Source: Dermacentor variabilis (Eukaryota > Arthropoda > Arachnida > Ixodida > Ixodidae). From it: a DNA stretch of 64,000 bases. The translations under genes were made by a program, and so were the position numbers. Under the pieces are notes generated by a model. It did no database searches and was not told the origin of the DNA. It was given only the letters and a program-made list of their open reading frames with translations. Below, one piece after another: positions 12,405 through 22,309 of the stretch (the first letter of the stretch is position 1; every line of letters begins with the position of its first letter). The stretch lies in assembly GCF_050947875.1 (NCBI RefSeq), contig NC_134573.1:67978315-68042314 (forward strand), written 5' to 3'.

Positions 12405-13329
12405 CAGGGTGTTTCACGTAGCTCGAACCAAGGATTTTAAAAAAGTGGTTAATCGCAAGTGAATGAAACCAACGACATATGGTTTGCCATCATGTGGCGC
12501 TCCTTGTTATCACGTTGAATTGTTGTTGCAAGATGTACCCCACCCCTTTTGTAACACCCCTGATAAAGTGGCCTTTAAGGAAATAAACTGACCTGACCTG
12601 ACCATAGGGTATTTTTATATTGCGCTTAATTATTTAACTAAGATCAATTATGCAAAATTTTAAATATTCACTTTAGGGCCAAGGGCGTTTCTGTACGTCG
12701 TAGAGGGCATTTTTTGTGGCAACGTACATGCTGCGTGGTGATTTTTTTTTCCGGAGTTTAAAGAAAGCCCGCGAAGTATGAAATAAAACCACGTGACTGA
12801 GCTCGTGCGCTATCGCATTGCAGCGCTCTCAAACGTGCGTCGAGCCTACCGCTTATCTGGGACGACGCTGCTTCCTTTCCGTGTGCCACCGTCGAAGATG
12901 CTGACGCACTGCGAAGCCGCTGCCTAGAGCCGCGGCCGCTCACTTCGCCCACGGTTCCTTCGCACGAAGCGGGGCTGAGAGCGCTGCAATACGGTGGCGC
13001 ACGAGCGCAGTCACGTGGCCTTGTTTCATATTTCGTGGGCTTTCTTTAAACGGCGTGAAAAATCGCCATGCAGCGTGTACGTTGCCACAAGAAATTGTAA
13101 CGGTCGTTTTGGAATGCCCTCTACAACGTAACGAAACGCACGTGGCCCTCAAGTGAACATTTAAATATCTGCATATGTGATCTTAATTAACTAATTAAGC
13201 GCAATATAAAAAAAGATCCCTAAGGAGCACCACATGACAGCAAACCATAAGTCGTTGGTTTCATTCAGTTGCGGTTAATCACTTTGTTTTTTTTTTTAAT
13301 TCTTCGTTCAGGTTAAGTGAAACACCCTG
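12405..13329. mobile_element. 925-bp palindromic (foldback) DNA element
   Basis: The termini are CAGGGTGTTTCACGTAG (12405) and its complement TAAGTGAAACACCCTG (ending 13329), with TA on both sides. The two halves are long diverged inverted repeats of each other: TTTATATTGCGCTTAATTA pairs with TAATTAAGCGCAATATAAA, and TGGCAACGTACATGCTGCRTGG pairs with the block at 13065-13090. The arms meet near 12850-12940, where GCGCTCTCA and CACTTCGCCCACGG lie. No coding capacity. Foldback structure and TA flanks suggest a Tc1/mariner-like non-autonomous element, but the superfamily is inferred. Confidence 0.8.
12506..12604 (+). repeat. LINE 3' tail inserted in the left arm of the palindrome
   Basis: This stretch has no counterpart in the right arm: the arm alignment jumps from GCTCCTT (12500) to TAGGGTATTTTTATATTGCG (12605). 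It ends TTTAAGGAAATAAACTGACC with repeated ACCTG units, the form of a LINE 3' end with a tandem pentamer tail. Confidence 0.65.
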
Positions 13330-13645
13330 TATATGCGCCGGTAATTAAAGAACTCGCGCTTCGAAACATAAAGCAATAAGACGTTGGGCGAGCGGAGCGG
13401 CGATAACAAACCAAACACATCGCGCAGCAAATTGCTCTCCGGAGCTGCTCTTCACCCGTTCGACCTTGTGCGAGCGCTCGTGACACGTGAAGCAGGGTCT
13501 CGTAATAACGAAGTCGCATCCGATATAAAGGTACATATACATGTACCATTATATATGTCCGATATTCGTATATATGCAGGTATTTGTCAAACACTGTCGG
13601 TGAGAGATATTCTATATTTACCTCGTCATATGCGCGTTCATTATA

Positions 13646-13915
13646 CACTCTAAAACAAAATTACCCCCTTTGGGTCGTATCTTGCCACACAACGATAAAC
13701 GTCATAGCTCTTGTCCGCATTTCCTTTCTTTAACGCGGCGAGCCCGGTACTTCCCACTAACGAACGGCATGAGCGTTATCAGCATCACATAGCATTGCCA
13801 ACAGGAAAGTAGCGGGCGCGGCGTTTTCAAGAAAGGAAACGCAAGCAAGGCAGATGACGATTGTTGCTGTGTGGCAGATATACACCCCAAAGGGTGTTAA
13901 ACTTTTTTTAGAGCG
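13646..13915. mobile_element. MITE with CACTCTAAAAC ends, copy 1
   Basis: About 270 bp bounded by CACTCTAAAACAAAATTACC and the complement of CGCTCTAAAAAAAGTTTAAC, with TA on each side (13644-13645 and 13916-13917). Internally it is palindromic (TTTCCTTTCTTTAACGCGGCG against TTTTCAAGAAAGGAAACGC). Two relatives lie at 15019-15559 and 15054-15322. Confidence 0.8.
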
Positions 13916-13947
13916 TACACGGTAAAAACAAAGGCTGTACTGGCAAG

Positions 13948-14553
13948 TAGAGCTGTGCACGGACTCGGGCCGGGCCGAAAGCCCGGACCCGTCCCGGCCC
14001 GCGGGCCGGGCTCGGGCCATTTGGAGATTCTCTTACTCGGGCTTGGGCCGGGCCCGGGCCAGGCTGCCACGCCAGGCCTGGGCCAAGGAAGCCACGTACC
14101 CAAAACTTGCTCTTCTTGCTAAGAGGCTATTAGCCATTGCGGCCACTAGTTCAAGCAGTGAACGAAACTTCAGCGCTGCCGAATTCATAATGCAGGAGCG
14201 CCGCACTTGCCTTAACCCTTCATCAATGGACAACTTGTTGATTTTGCACAATAGATTAGAATAACAATGCTGTGCGCGCGCTGCATCTGTATATATTCAC
14301 GATTTTGTCATATGGAATGCAAGAGTTCGACATTATAAGGTCATTTAAGTAAACTGATTTTCCTGATATTGTTTCTTTTTGTGCCGGCGTCGCCTTATTG
14401 CAGGTCGGGCCAGGCCCGGACCGGCCCTTAACCGGCCTAAGGCCGAGCCGGGCGAACTCTGGCTTCTTTAGCGTCGGGCCGGACCGGGCCGCCTGTGGTA
14501 GTGTAGGGCCCGAGCCTGGCGCGGGCTCAGAATTGCGGCCTGGCACAGCTCTA
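13948..14553. mobile_element. Non-autonomous hAT element with exact 8-bp target duplication
   Basis: The element begins TAGAGCTGTGCACGG and ends with the complement, GGCACAGCTCTA. CTGGCAAG occurs immediately outside each end (13940-13947 and 14554-14561), the 8-bp duplication expected of hAT transposition. Both subterminal regions are full of CGGGCCGGGCC words in opposite orientation. The interior keeps the C-terminal part of a hAT transposase (14094-14264). At 606 bp it is an internally deleted copy. Confidence 0.9.
14094..14264 (+). pseudogene. hAT transposase C-terminal dimerisation segment
   Basis: The frame reads LAKRLLAIAATSSSSERNFS, then FIMQERRTCLNPSSMDNLL and ILHNRLE before a stop at 14262-14264. 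This matches the conserved end of hAT transposases (hAT-C), where AxSxxSER(N/V)FS, a RR-L-P and a L-LH motif recur. The N-terminal BED and catalytic parts are absent, so it is a leftover of an internal deletion. Confidence 0.8.
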
Positions 14554-14561
14554 CTGGCAAG

Positions 14562-14893
14562 TCCTTTATGCGGGAGTAATTAACTGTGACACATATCTGG
14601 CTCCATTTTTGGGAGTACGCAACCGTATTCTTCGATGTGTATGTTTACTCCGCTTGCCCTCAATCGGAACGTTTTTTGTACTTATAGACTCCCTACTAGC
14701 CACTGGCTGCAAGTCTAAAAATGCTTTGTGCATTTTTTCAGTCACTTGAAAAATAAAGAATAAATTGAAATTGGAACACTTGCTCTTCAACTGTGGGTAA
14801 AAGAGATCTTCAAGATGGAGTCGAGTATCATACAGGGTGTATAATAATCGCACGTAAAAGAGTTGCAGTACTCACCTTCTTTTCCAGCGCATA
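14562..14893. other. No feature recognised
   Basis: Between the hAT element and the next MITE cluster. An AATAAA-like run at about 14750 has no gene context. Nothing else stands out. Confidence 0.45.
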
Positions 14894-15018
14894 CACTCTA
14901 AAACATTTGCACCTTTTGGTGCTTTTTTGCATCAAGAGTGCACCTTTTTGTGCAGATCATTGAAACGCGTTTATTAAAGCACATCGCGAGCAGGCGTCGG
15001 CAGCTGCGCATATATATA

Positions 15019-15559
15019 CTCTCTAAGAAAAGTTTACACCCTTTGGGATGCATCACTCTAAAAACAGTTTGCACCCTTTGCGGTGTATATTTGTCCCACA
15101 ACGATAATCGTCATCTGCCTTGCTTGCGTTTCCTTTCTTGAAAACTCGGCGCTCGCTACTTTCCTGTCGAGAATGCTGCGTCATACTGATAACGCGCATG
15201 CCGTTCGTGACTGGGAAGTACCGGGCTCGCAGCGCTAAAGAAAGGAAACGCGGGCAAGACAGATGACGATTATCGTTGTGGGACAAATATACACCCCAAA
15301 GCGTGCAACTGTTTTTAGAGTGATACCTGCCACACAGCAACAATCGCCATCTGCCTTGATTGCGTTTCCTTTCTTGAAAACGCCGCGCCTGCTACTTTCC
15401 TGTAGGGAATGCTATGTCATGCTGATAACGCACATGCCGTTCATTACTGGGAATTACCGGACTCGCAGCGTTAAAGAAAGGAAATGCGGACAAGACGGAT
15501 GAAGTTTATCGCTGTGTGCCAAGGATACGACTCAAAGGGTGTAAACTTTTCTTAGAGCG
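15019..15559. mobile_element. MITE with CKCTCTAAGAAAAG ends, copy 2
   Basis: Bounded by CTCTCTAAGAAAAGTTTACA and the complement of CGCTCTAAGAAAAGTTTACA, with TA outside both ends. Removing the inner element (15054-15322) leaves an element of about 270 bp, the same size as the copy at 13646-13915 and similar to it inside. Confidence 0.8.
15054..15322. mobile_element. Inner MITE with perfect CACTCTAAAAACAG ends, copy 3
   Basis: Begins CACTCTAAAAACAG and ends CTGTTTTTAGAGTG, a perfect 14-bp inverted repeat, with AT outside each end. It lies inside the left terminus of the copy at 15019-15559, so it inserted later. The interior is the same family (GGAAACGCGGGCAAGACAG and its inverted partner). 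Confidence 0.85.
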
Positions 15560-15875
15560 TATATATTGCGCAGCTGTCAACGCCTGCTCACGAAATGTGC
15601 TTCAATAAACACGTTTCAACCACCTGGCTCACGACCGTCTCAAAGCTCATTCATAGGGCCGCGCTTCCTTGACGAAAAACGAGTCTCTACTTGAACGGGC
15701 ATGCGCCGGTCAGGGCCAAACTACTCTGGCCCGCAACGGAAAACGGGCGCCTCTCGTATAGGCCGGCCCAGCGGCTGGTTTTAATTTGCGCGCGCGCCGG
15801 GTGAAGGCCGAAGGAGGCGCGCCCGAAGCAAAGCTGTGTATGTGACAGCAGCGCTGTTCCTTGAAACTGCGCGGC

Positions 15876-15894
15876 TTTTTTTTTTTTTTTTTTT
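15876..15894. repeat. Poly-T tract
   Basis: About 19 T residues. No other feature is recognised between 15630 and 16068. Confidence 0.9.
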
Positions 15895-16068
15895 GACGTT
15901 GTTGTTCAGTGAGCCAGCAACGCCCGAAAACTCCGGTCGCATGTCGATGGCTACCGAATTTGTGAAACAAAAGTGTACAGTGTTGCGTTCCTAAAGTTTT
16001 GAACAACGATCCTCCCGTGAGTTCAGTCGGATTTAATTGCCTCCAGCGCCATCCGTGTGTTGAGCCAT

Positions 16069-16315
16069 ACCTCCGCTGTGGTGGAGTGTCTATCGCATGC
16101 AGTTCAGCGCAAGGTCGCGGGTTCACCTCTTGGCCTTGCATTTCAACGGGGCAGCTTGCAAGAAAAATAAAAATACTCTGGTATATAATGACTTGGGTGC
16201 TTAAGTTTTCGTACTCCTGGCGGTCAAAATTATTCCGCAGCCTCCCCCTCTACGACGCCCCTAGTTGGAATGTTGTAGATTGCTTTGGAACCTTAAACCA
16301 CGTAATTTCATTTTT
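16069..16315 (+). repeat. tRNA-derived SINE (degenerate)
   Basis: The head has a tRNA-like shape with a B-box-like GGTCGCGGGTTCACCTC. It is followed by CATTTCAACGGGGC and, further on, GTCAAAATTATTCCGCAGCC, CTACGACGCCCC and TTAAACCACGTAATTT. The same order of tail elements, complementary, is at 27415-27625 and 45880-46092, so one SINE family is present three times. Confidence 0.65.
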
Positions 16316-16870
16316 TTATGCAGTCCAATCCGGATAAATTGGCAACCGGCGTCATATGTAACTAGCCAGCAGCGTGTAAAACTGAAATCTAACAGAACGT
16401 CGAAAAGAAACGTTACTTTCCCAAGAAAACCAAGAGCTGGGACGTTATTTATTTATTTATTCATTCACTTCGCCGAACTAAACCGAAAACTAAGCAAAAT
16501 TTCATTCTTCGGCTCAAGTCAACTATAGTTTCATGTGAGGTCTCCATCTGTATTGCCTGCACTTGTGGCTAAGCCGTGGTATTACTTTTGTAAATGCACG
16601 TGTAGACCTGCTGTCATTCTATTATTCCTCGTTAAGTGGTCGTTTCTGATACTACTGGTATGCAAATTGAAGCATGTACGACACAAAAGTAGAGTAGAAT
16701 CGCGCCTCCCATCGCGTAAATCGACAAAATGGCAGAAAATAAATGCACACCTTCGTTTCTTTCTTTCTCTCTTTCTTTTTTTGTGTGAGCCGTTTTAAGC
16801 ATTCGGATAGTCGGGTCAGTGTAGCGATGTTTCATGACCATCACAGTGTACTGTGCCCAATGAAGTGTAC
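16316..16870. other. No feature recognised
   Basis: AT-rich sequence with a TTTATTTATT run at about 16447 and CTTT repeats at about 16760. No gene or transposon end is seen. Confidence 0.45.
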
Positions 16871-17064
16871 TACAGTAGACTCCCTTTAAGACGAACTCGA
16901 AGGGACCATGAAAATTTGTTCATCTTAAGAGAAGTGCGTCATATCAGAAGAATAATTGGTAGCATGACCAGGTGCATTCAAATATCTTACTTCAATACGA
17001 TAAATGAAACAGACTTAAAACAGGGAAAAGATTACATAAAAAGCATTTATTTAGGTGAACTTAA

Positions 17065-18023
17065 AGGGCCCCTCACCAGGTCTGGCCATTTTGAGCTGAC
17101 AAGCTCAAAGCATACAATGCGTGATAACGATCACGTCCGCAAAGTATTACATCGCTACGCGCCGCGGAAAGATCTGAAATTTCAAACCGAACGCCGTTTG
17201 CCCTTCTCCTGGCGGCCGCCGCGCTCCAAGCCGTAGGACCACGTGCTAATCCGCCTACGTACAAGCGCTTGTGCTGTAACATTTGACACGGGACTTCGGA
17301 AATTATTCAAGGCACTATCTGTTATTTGGGCACTATGTTGCTGGAATAGACGAATTAAAGATGAGACAAATAATAAAACACACAAACGGGGGCAATGTCT
17401 GCGTGTTTTTGTTTTACTTCGCATCGCAGCGACAGAAATGCACTTCCGTTTCGTCTGCTTGTTCCCACGTCGTGCAGTCGCGCTAGCAGACACCGAAACT
17501 ATGCCATTTTCTACGGTGTTCCAGCGCGGGATCATGCTGTGTGATCCGCTTGTGTCCGCCGCAGTATCCGTGTGTTATCAGTTATCAGTATCAGTTACCG
17601 CTAGTCAGGTGTCCTCGTGCACCGCGCTCAAAATCGTGCTCTGCGCCTAACGAGGCAATCACAACGGCTCGCGCGCGACGCCGTCAGTGGAAGTGCGCCG
17701 CGCCGCGAAAAAGCGAGGAGAAGAAAAAAAAACTGAAGGCGGGGTCCGTGACGTATGCGCCACGCGATCCTTGAGGTCCGGTATGGGAGAACGCAGGGAA
17801 GGAAATTCGCTTGCGGAGGCTACACGGAGCAAGTGGAGAGATCGTCGATGTTTGCGGTGAAGCTCGCCTCATGAAATCATGGGTTCGCGACACTGAAATA
17901 TTTCTATCTCGGCTATTAATGGAGCCGATTTAAAACGCTTTTGCGGCAGAACGATCCCTAGAGGACACGTAAGAACTTACAGCGAATATCTAAAATTGGC
18001 CATGGGACCTGGTGAGGGGCCCT
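17065..18023. mobile_element. TTAA-flanked element with AGGGCCCCTCACCAGGTC ends
   Basis: Both ends carry AGGGCCCCTCACCAGGTC in inverted orientation, directly inside TTAA (17061-17064 and 18024-18027). The duplication and the start AGGG suggest piggyBac-type mobilisation. The interior has no transposase domain. It sits inside the Tigger-like element at 16873-19247 and is therefore younger. Confidence 0.85.
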
Positions 18024-18309
18024 TTAACAGAAAACTGTCTTCAAGTGGCAATCTTGCTTGGTTTCATCCAGTCTATGATGGATGTTTGGCGCTTCTATAG
18101 AAATCGGCGAGCAGCCACAAACCATGTCATCTCACCTAATGACCTTAAAAATCCTTATATGCCTTCGTGCTCTGGAAAAAGTTCACTAAGGAGTTAAAGC
18201 AGGCATCTGCCGCCTCACAGGTCATTGGTGCAGGCTCCGAGATAGCAAAGCAACGCAACGTATAGGAAAGTCTAACTGATGTTGAGCTAAGTGGGGAAGC
18301 AGAAATGAG

Positions 18310-18367
18310 GCAAAGCGTCGGCAACCGTCGGCAACCAAGCGTAGGCCTCTGAGAGGCACGCTTGGTT
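18310..18367. repeat. Imperfect hairpin in the Tigger-like element
   Basis: CCAAGCGTAGGCCTCT is followed by AGAGGCACGCTTGG, which pairs with it apart from two unpaired bases. A short direct duplication (CGTCGGCAACC twice) precedes it. Confidence 0.6.
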
Positions 18368-18429
18368 GACCTCCTCTGACAGTTGCTACAGGTTTCGTTT
18401 GCGATACAGACGTACCCAGTTGCTCTACC

Positions 18430-18600
18430 GGTACCGGTATCGTCCCCGCGCGCCGTACGCTGAGTATGCGAGTGGAAGCGTGCGACGGCGAGCCAACGAT
18501 GACGGCTCAATCTCGCGTGCGCAAGGGAGGAAAGGAGGGGAGCGCGCCGTCTTCCGTCGCGCGCATGGCACCGGGGAGGGGGACGTTGTACGCGTCGCCG
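18430..18600. repeat. GC-rich dispersed repeat, copy 2
   Basis: It shares ordered words with 5875-5990 (GGCGAGCC, CTCGCGTGC, CGCGCG). No coding signal. Confidence 0.45.
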
Positions 18601-19013
18601 CTCAGCTTGCGTTGAAGCGATAGACAGCGCGAAGGTCGCTTCACTCGCTACTGCTGCCGCGATTCCTCATGCCAGCGTTTTGACAGCGACCATCCGCGGC
18701 CATCGAGTGTGATGTGTTCATGTGTGCCTGTGCGCGCTGACACCATGCTTGTTAATTTAGTTAGTAAGCGAATGTTTACAAGCGGGCGTTCTACTCCGGC
18801 GGCTGCTGCGCATGGCGTGGTCACGCGAGCCCGCTCTTGAATACGATCTGCAATGCGGACAGTCTAGGCTCACCGATGACCGATAGCTTCGTATGCGCTA
18901 TAGCACTCATAGGCTGGCGCGTCACCCGCGTTAAGGAAGTGACATATAACTTTGTTTTTGTTTCCTCTTGTTTTCGCCTCTGTCCACGGGCGATGTGCGC
19001 CGCAGGCCTCTAG

Positions 19014-19065
19014 TAGGGTGCCTGGATGCGCGTGTCCCCGGGCGCGCCGCATCGAGGCACCCTAG
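19014..19065. repeat. Hairpin with 17-bp arms
   Basis: TAGGGTGCCTGGATGCG at 19014-19030 pairs with CGCATCGAGGCACCCTA at about 19048-19064, with one mismatch, around a GC-rich loop. Confidence 0.7.
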
Positions 19066-19249
19066 CCTCCAGGATCGGTAGCGGTTGTGGTCACTCCGAA
19101 TGTTCGTCTTAACCGAAGAACACGTTTGAGGCGGTTCGTCTTAAGTGGATTTTTTTCCATCGAGTCTATGGAAACCAAACGTTCCAGTGTTGTTCGTTAT
19201 AAGCGAGAATTCGGCTTAACCGAGTTGACCTCAACGAGAGTTCACTGTA

Positions 19250-19899
19250 TATTGGATGCGAAATATGTCTTATGCACGCATTGAGGTGCATGCTGATAAT
19301 CCCTCTGGGGTTTCCGAAAGTGTAACAAAGAGAAGATTTGCGTTATCCTACGGGTAATCTCGTCGCGCTCAGTTCATTCCGAGAGAAAAAGTTGGGGTTA
19401 GAGTACATTTAAGATAAACTCTAACTCAGTTGACACATACGAAGTAATATTTCAAAACTACCCTTTTGTTAGCTTCGCGGTAATGTGATGCACTGCCTGG
19501 AGACAAAACGAAGGCCGAAGTTCCATTCTCTCAATTTGGCCCCAAAACACCAGTGCTGGTGTGATGTCACGCATTTCAATTTGAACCGTTGTGGCTCAGT
19601 AACAGCTCTTCAATCAAGCCAAGTTTTGCCTTTGTCAATTTCTCGAATACAATGCAGTCCGTCTTTCAGTGATAAAAAATATACCTAGGCCCCAGTAGAT
19701 GACCCAAGATGGCCGTCAAAACCCATGATGTCACCACAGAGCGCTGGCGCGCGTGAACTTGACGGCACTGTCGCCACCCATTTTTCGTCTTTTCTGGTCA
19801 AGAAAGCCTCTTCTGATTGTGAGAATGGCTTTTTGCTATTGTGCAAGGTACAAGGGTAATTTACTAATACAGATGAAATTATTTTTCTCCGTAGTTTCG
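19250..19899. repeat. Mostly unrecognised; 19700-19893 resembles 63060-63240
   Basis: The last 190 bp share TAATTTACTAATACAG and the order of flanking words with the right part of the TTAA element at 62470-63243. The rest has no visible feature. No gene is seen. Confidence 0.4.
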
Positions 19900-20060
19900 A
19901 GGGCCCCTCGCAGGTTTGGCCATTTTTAACAAACAAGCAATTATAGCGTACACATGGCGCACTGACGATCGTGCCTGCAAAGTAACGCGATGTGCACCCC
20001 CGCGAGAACAGCTGAAATTTCAAGCGAAACGCCGCGCTCTCCGAGACTGCGCGCTCCCCG
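19900..20060. repeat. Truncated relative of the AGGGCCCCTCACC TTAA element
   Basis: It begins AGGGCCCCTCGCAGGT and continues with TTTGGCCATTTT, CCTGCAAAGTAACGCGATG and CTGAAATTTCAAGCGAAACG, parallel to 17065-17200. No matching right end is found, so it looks truncated. Between 20060 and 20803 I recognise nothing else except a CTCTCTCTCT run at about 20260. Confidence 0.55.
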
Positions 20061-20807
20061 CCAAGGAGTCACGGTCTATACCGTACACGCAGCAGGTGTT
20101 CCGTCCGCACCGTGAATAACCGTTCAATGCGCACAATGGGAAGGGCTGATTTGACAGTTTTTGAACCACGCAGTCATTGTAAATACGGCCACCGACACCA
20201 CTGTGATACCACGTGACAACCACTTTACGCTTTTGGTGACCAGTTGAATCGCTCTCTGTCTCTCTCTCTCTCTTTTCCACGTCCGAAGCCGCTGTGCGCT
20301 TGATGCGCGTTTCGATCGGGTCGTTCAAATGGCGCTGCAATTGAATATTTGTAGTGCTCTCGAGGGATCGAGGCCTCGTACCGTAATTATGAAGTCGACA
20401 GCAACCTAAAAATTAAAAAAAAAGGCGCTACATAAAATTTTCGCGCCAGTACTCCCTTGTGCCACACGCTGTCGAACCGGCACCGATAAACGCGGCTAGC
20501 TGCAGGGAAGCTGCAGTGTCTCCACTGCCACCTTTCTCAAACGACATAAAATGGCGCAGCGGTGTAAAACACAAGCGGCGGTGGCATCAGAGTATTAGGA
20601 GAGCTGCTGTAGCAGCGAACTGTTAGTGCTAATATCTTATGCACGCCTCACATATTCGCTATGCTGCCGATTGCCAAGATGTGTCTGCCGCGACGACTTT
20701 GGCTAAACGCGCAGCGTTGGGAAAGTGCGATGCGCCTAGAAAACTCTTGACTACAACCTACATCTAGGCTCCCATAAAGTAACTGTAGCACCGATAGGCA
20801 TGATTAA

Positions 20808-21442
20808 AGGGGCCCTGACTCGGGCTTGGTGAAATAACATAGTCCGCGGGTATATACGCTGCTGTGAACATCTCAACGAACTTTTGCTGCTGTACACGGT
20901 GCGTGGAGCTTGCAAGCGGATCGCGAAGTCACCTTTCTCTCAAGCGCTCTCTTTGCAACAGAAGGCCCTGTCCTCACTCTCTTCGAGACGCACTATTTCG
21001 TAATTTCCTTAGACGGCTGCTAACAGCTGACATCAAGCTACGGTCGGCCACATGGCGTAAGTACCGCGGTCGCCGCGGGGTGCCGCCACAAGCCCAAGGC
21101 TATTTGCACTGCTGCTCACTGAGGACAACCGCGTTTGGATTACGTTTAGCGCATCGTGGGCACCAAAGGCAGAAGTTGTGGCGTCTACATTAACATTAAA
21201 AATGAAATTTGAACTGCGCTCCACGGTGATAACTGGAAGGCCGAGCGTCGTGGGCACGCCCCACTGCGCCTTAGCCTTCGCAGTGCAAGGCACTGAAGAA
21301 GGAACGGGAGCACAGCGGAGGCCATATTTGATTGCCAATAACTACGCACTCATGTACTTTTTGCGGCAAAGTATTTCTGAAATAGCCTGTTTTCACTCCA
21401 AATGCCTTTCTCCATTTCGATAAAAAGTGGTTCAGGGGTCCT
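20808..21442 (+). mobile_element. TTAA-flanked non-autonomous element, copy 2
   Basis: TTAA lies at 20804-20807 and 21443-21446. The ends are AGGGGCCCTGACTCGGG and the complement of AGGACCCCTGAACCAC. It is homologous along its length to 10295-10931 in the opposite orientation. Open frames in it match no known protein and are not kept between the two copies. Confidence 0.78.
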
Positions 21443-21479
21443 TTAAGGTATTATTAGCTGATTTACAATATTTCTCATT

Positions 21480-21665
21480 CAGAACACCTGCGACTTCGCT
21501 ACGCTCTTCAGTTTTCTTTTGCTCATGTCCCGTGTTTATCGCTCGCCCTGTTTGCCAATGTTCGAGGGTCCGACCATGTCAAAGCTTGTAATCGCTTTCT
21601 TTTTACTTTTCTTTTACTTTTATTTAGTGTCCCTGATACTGAAATAAACGTGACTGAGTGATTGA
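21480..21665 (+). repeat. Probable LINE 3' end
   Basis: A 3' UTR-like block (GCCCTGTTTGCCAATGTTCG, CATGTCAAAGCTTG) ends with CTGATACTGAAATAAACGTG, an AATAAA-containing terminus. No coding part is attached. Family not assigned. Confidence 0.35.
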
Positions 21666-21764
21666 CAGCTGTGCATGGATTTAAAACAACAAACAAAAAC
21701 AGATAAATAATTCGAAGCTTCAGCTACTGGGTGCCCTTTTCCGCTGTTTGCTGGCGCTTTCAGT

Positions 21765-21776
21765 TATATATATATA

Positions 21777-21853
<77 letters not shown>
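21765..21853. repeat. (TA)n microsatellite
   Basis: Nearly pure TA run with one TGTG interruption. It abuts an RTE LINE 3' end. Confidence 0.95.
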
Positions 21854-21855
<2 letters not shown>

Positions 21856-22215
21856 TCATCATCAGCCTGGTTACGCCCACTGCAGGGCAAAGGCCTCTCC
21901 CATATTTCTCCAACAGCCCCGGTCATGTACTAATTGTGGCCATGCCGTCCCTGCAAACTTCTTAATCTCATCCGCCCACCTAACTTTCTGCCGCCCCCTG
22001 CTACGCTTCCCTTCCCTTGGAATCGAGTCCGTAACCCTTAATGACCATCGGTTATCTTCTCTCCTCATTACATGTCCTGCCCATGCCCATTTCTTTTTCT
22101 TGATTTCAACTAAGCTGTCATTAACTCGCGTTTGTTCCCTCACCCAATCTGCTCTTTTCTTATCCCTTAACGTTACACCTATCATTCTTCTTTCCATAGC
22201 TCGTTGCGTCATCCT

Positions 22216-22216
<1 letters not shown>
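21854..22216 (-). pseudogene. RTE LINE 3' fragment between two TA arrays
   Basis: On the minus strand the frame reads TQRAMERRMIGVTLRDKKRA, WAWAGHVMRREDNRWSLRV and [20 protein letters not shown], the C-terminal domain seen in the larger RTE copies at 46834-47190 and 58104-58500. The 3' end is the (CATCAT)n-type tail at 21854. Only the last 360 bp are present, a 5'-truncated insertion. Confidence 0.9.

Positions 22217-22309
<93 letters not shown>
22217..22309. repeat. (TA)n microsatellite
   Basis: About 45 TA units directly after the RTE fragment. Confidence 0.96.

Larger units (their letters stand above)
14894..15630. mobile_element. Outer palindromic element hosting two nested MITEs
   Basis: Sequence at about 14961-15014 (TTGAAACGCGTTTATTAAAG, GCAGCTGCGCATATATA) is matched in inverted orientation at about 15560-15618 (TATATTGCGCAGCTGTC, CAATAAACACGTTTCAA). 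The arms are separated only by the 15019-15559 element. A TACACTCTAAAACATTTGC end at 14892 may be the left terminus. The right terminus is not clear, so limits are approximate. Confidence 0.5.
16873..19247. mobile_element. pogo/Tigger-like non-autonomous element, interrupted
   Basis: The left end CAGTAGACTCCCTTTAAGAC and the complement of the right end, CAGTGAACTCTCGTTGAGG, form an inverted repeat flanked by TA on both sides (16871-16872, 19248-19249). CAGT termini with TA duplications are typical of pogo/Tigger transposons. It has been enlarged by a TTAA element at 17065-18023. The remaining interior is GC-rich and has no transposase motif. Confidence 0.7.

Noticed and set aside
15710..16141. 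143-codon minus-strand frame
   Set aside because: It crosses a poly-T tract (poly-Lys) and the head of a SINE.
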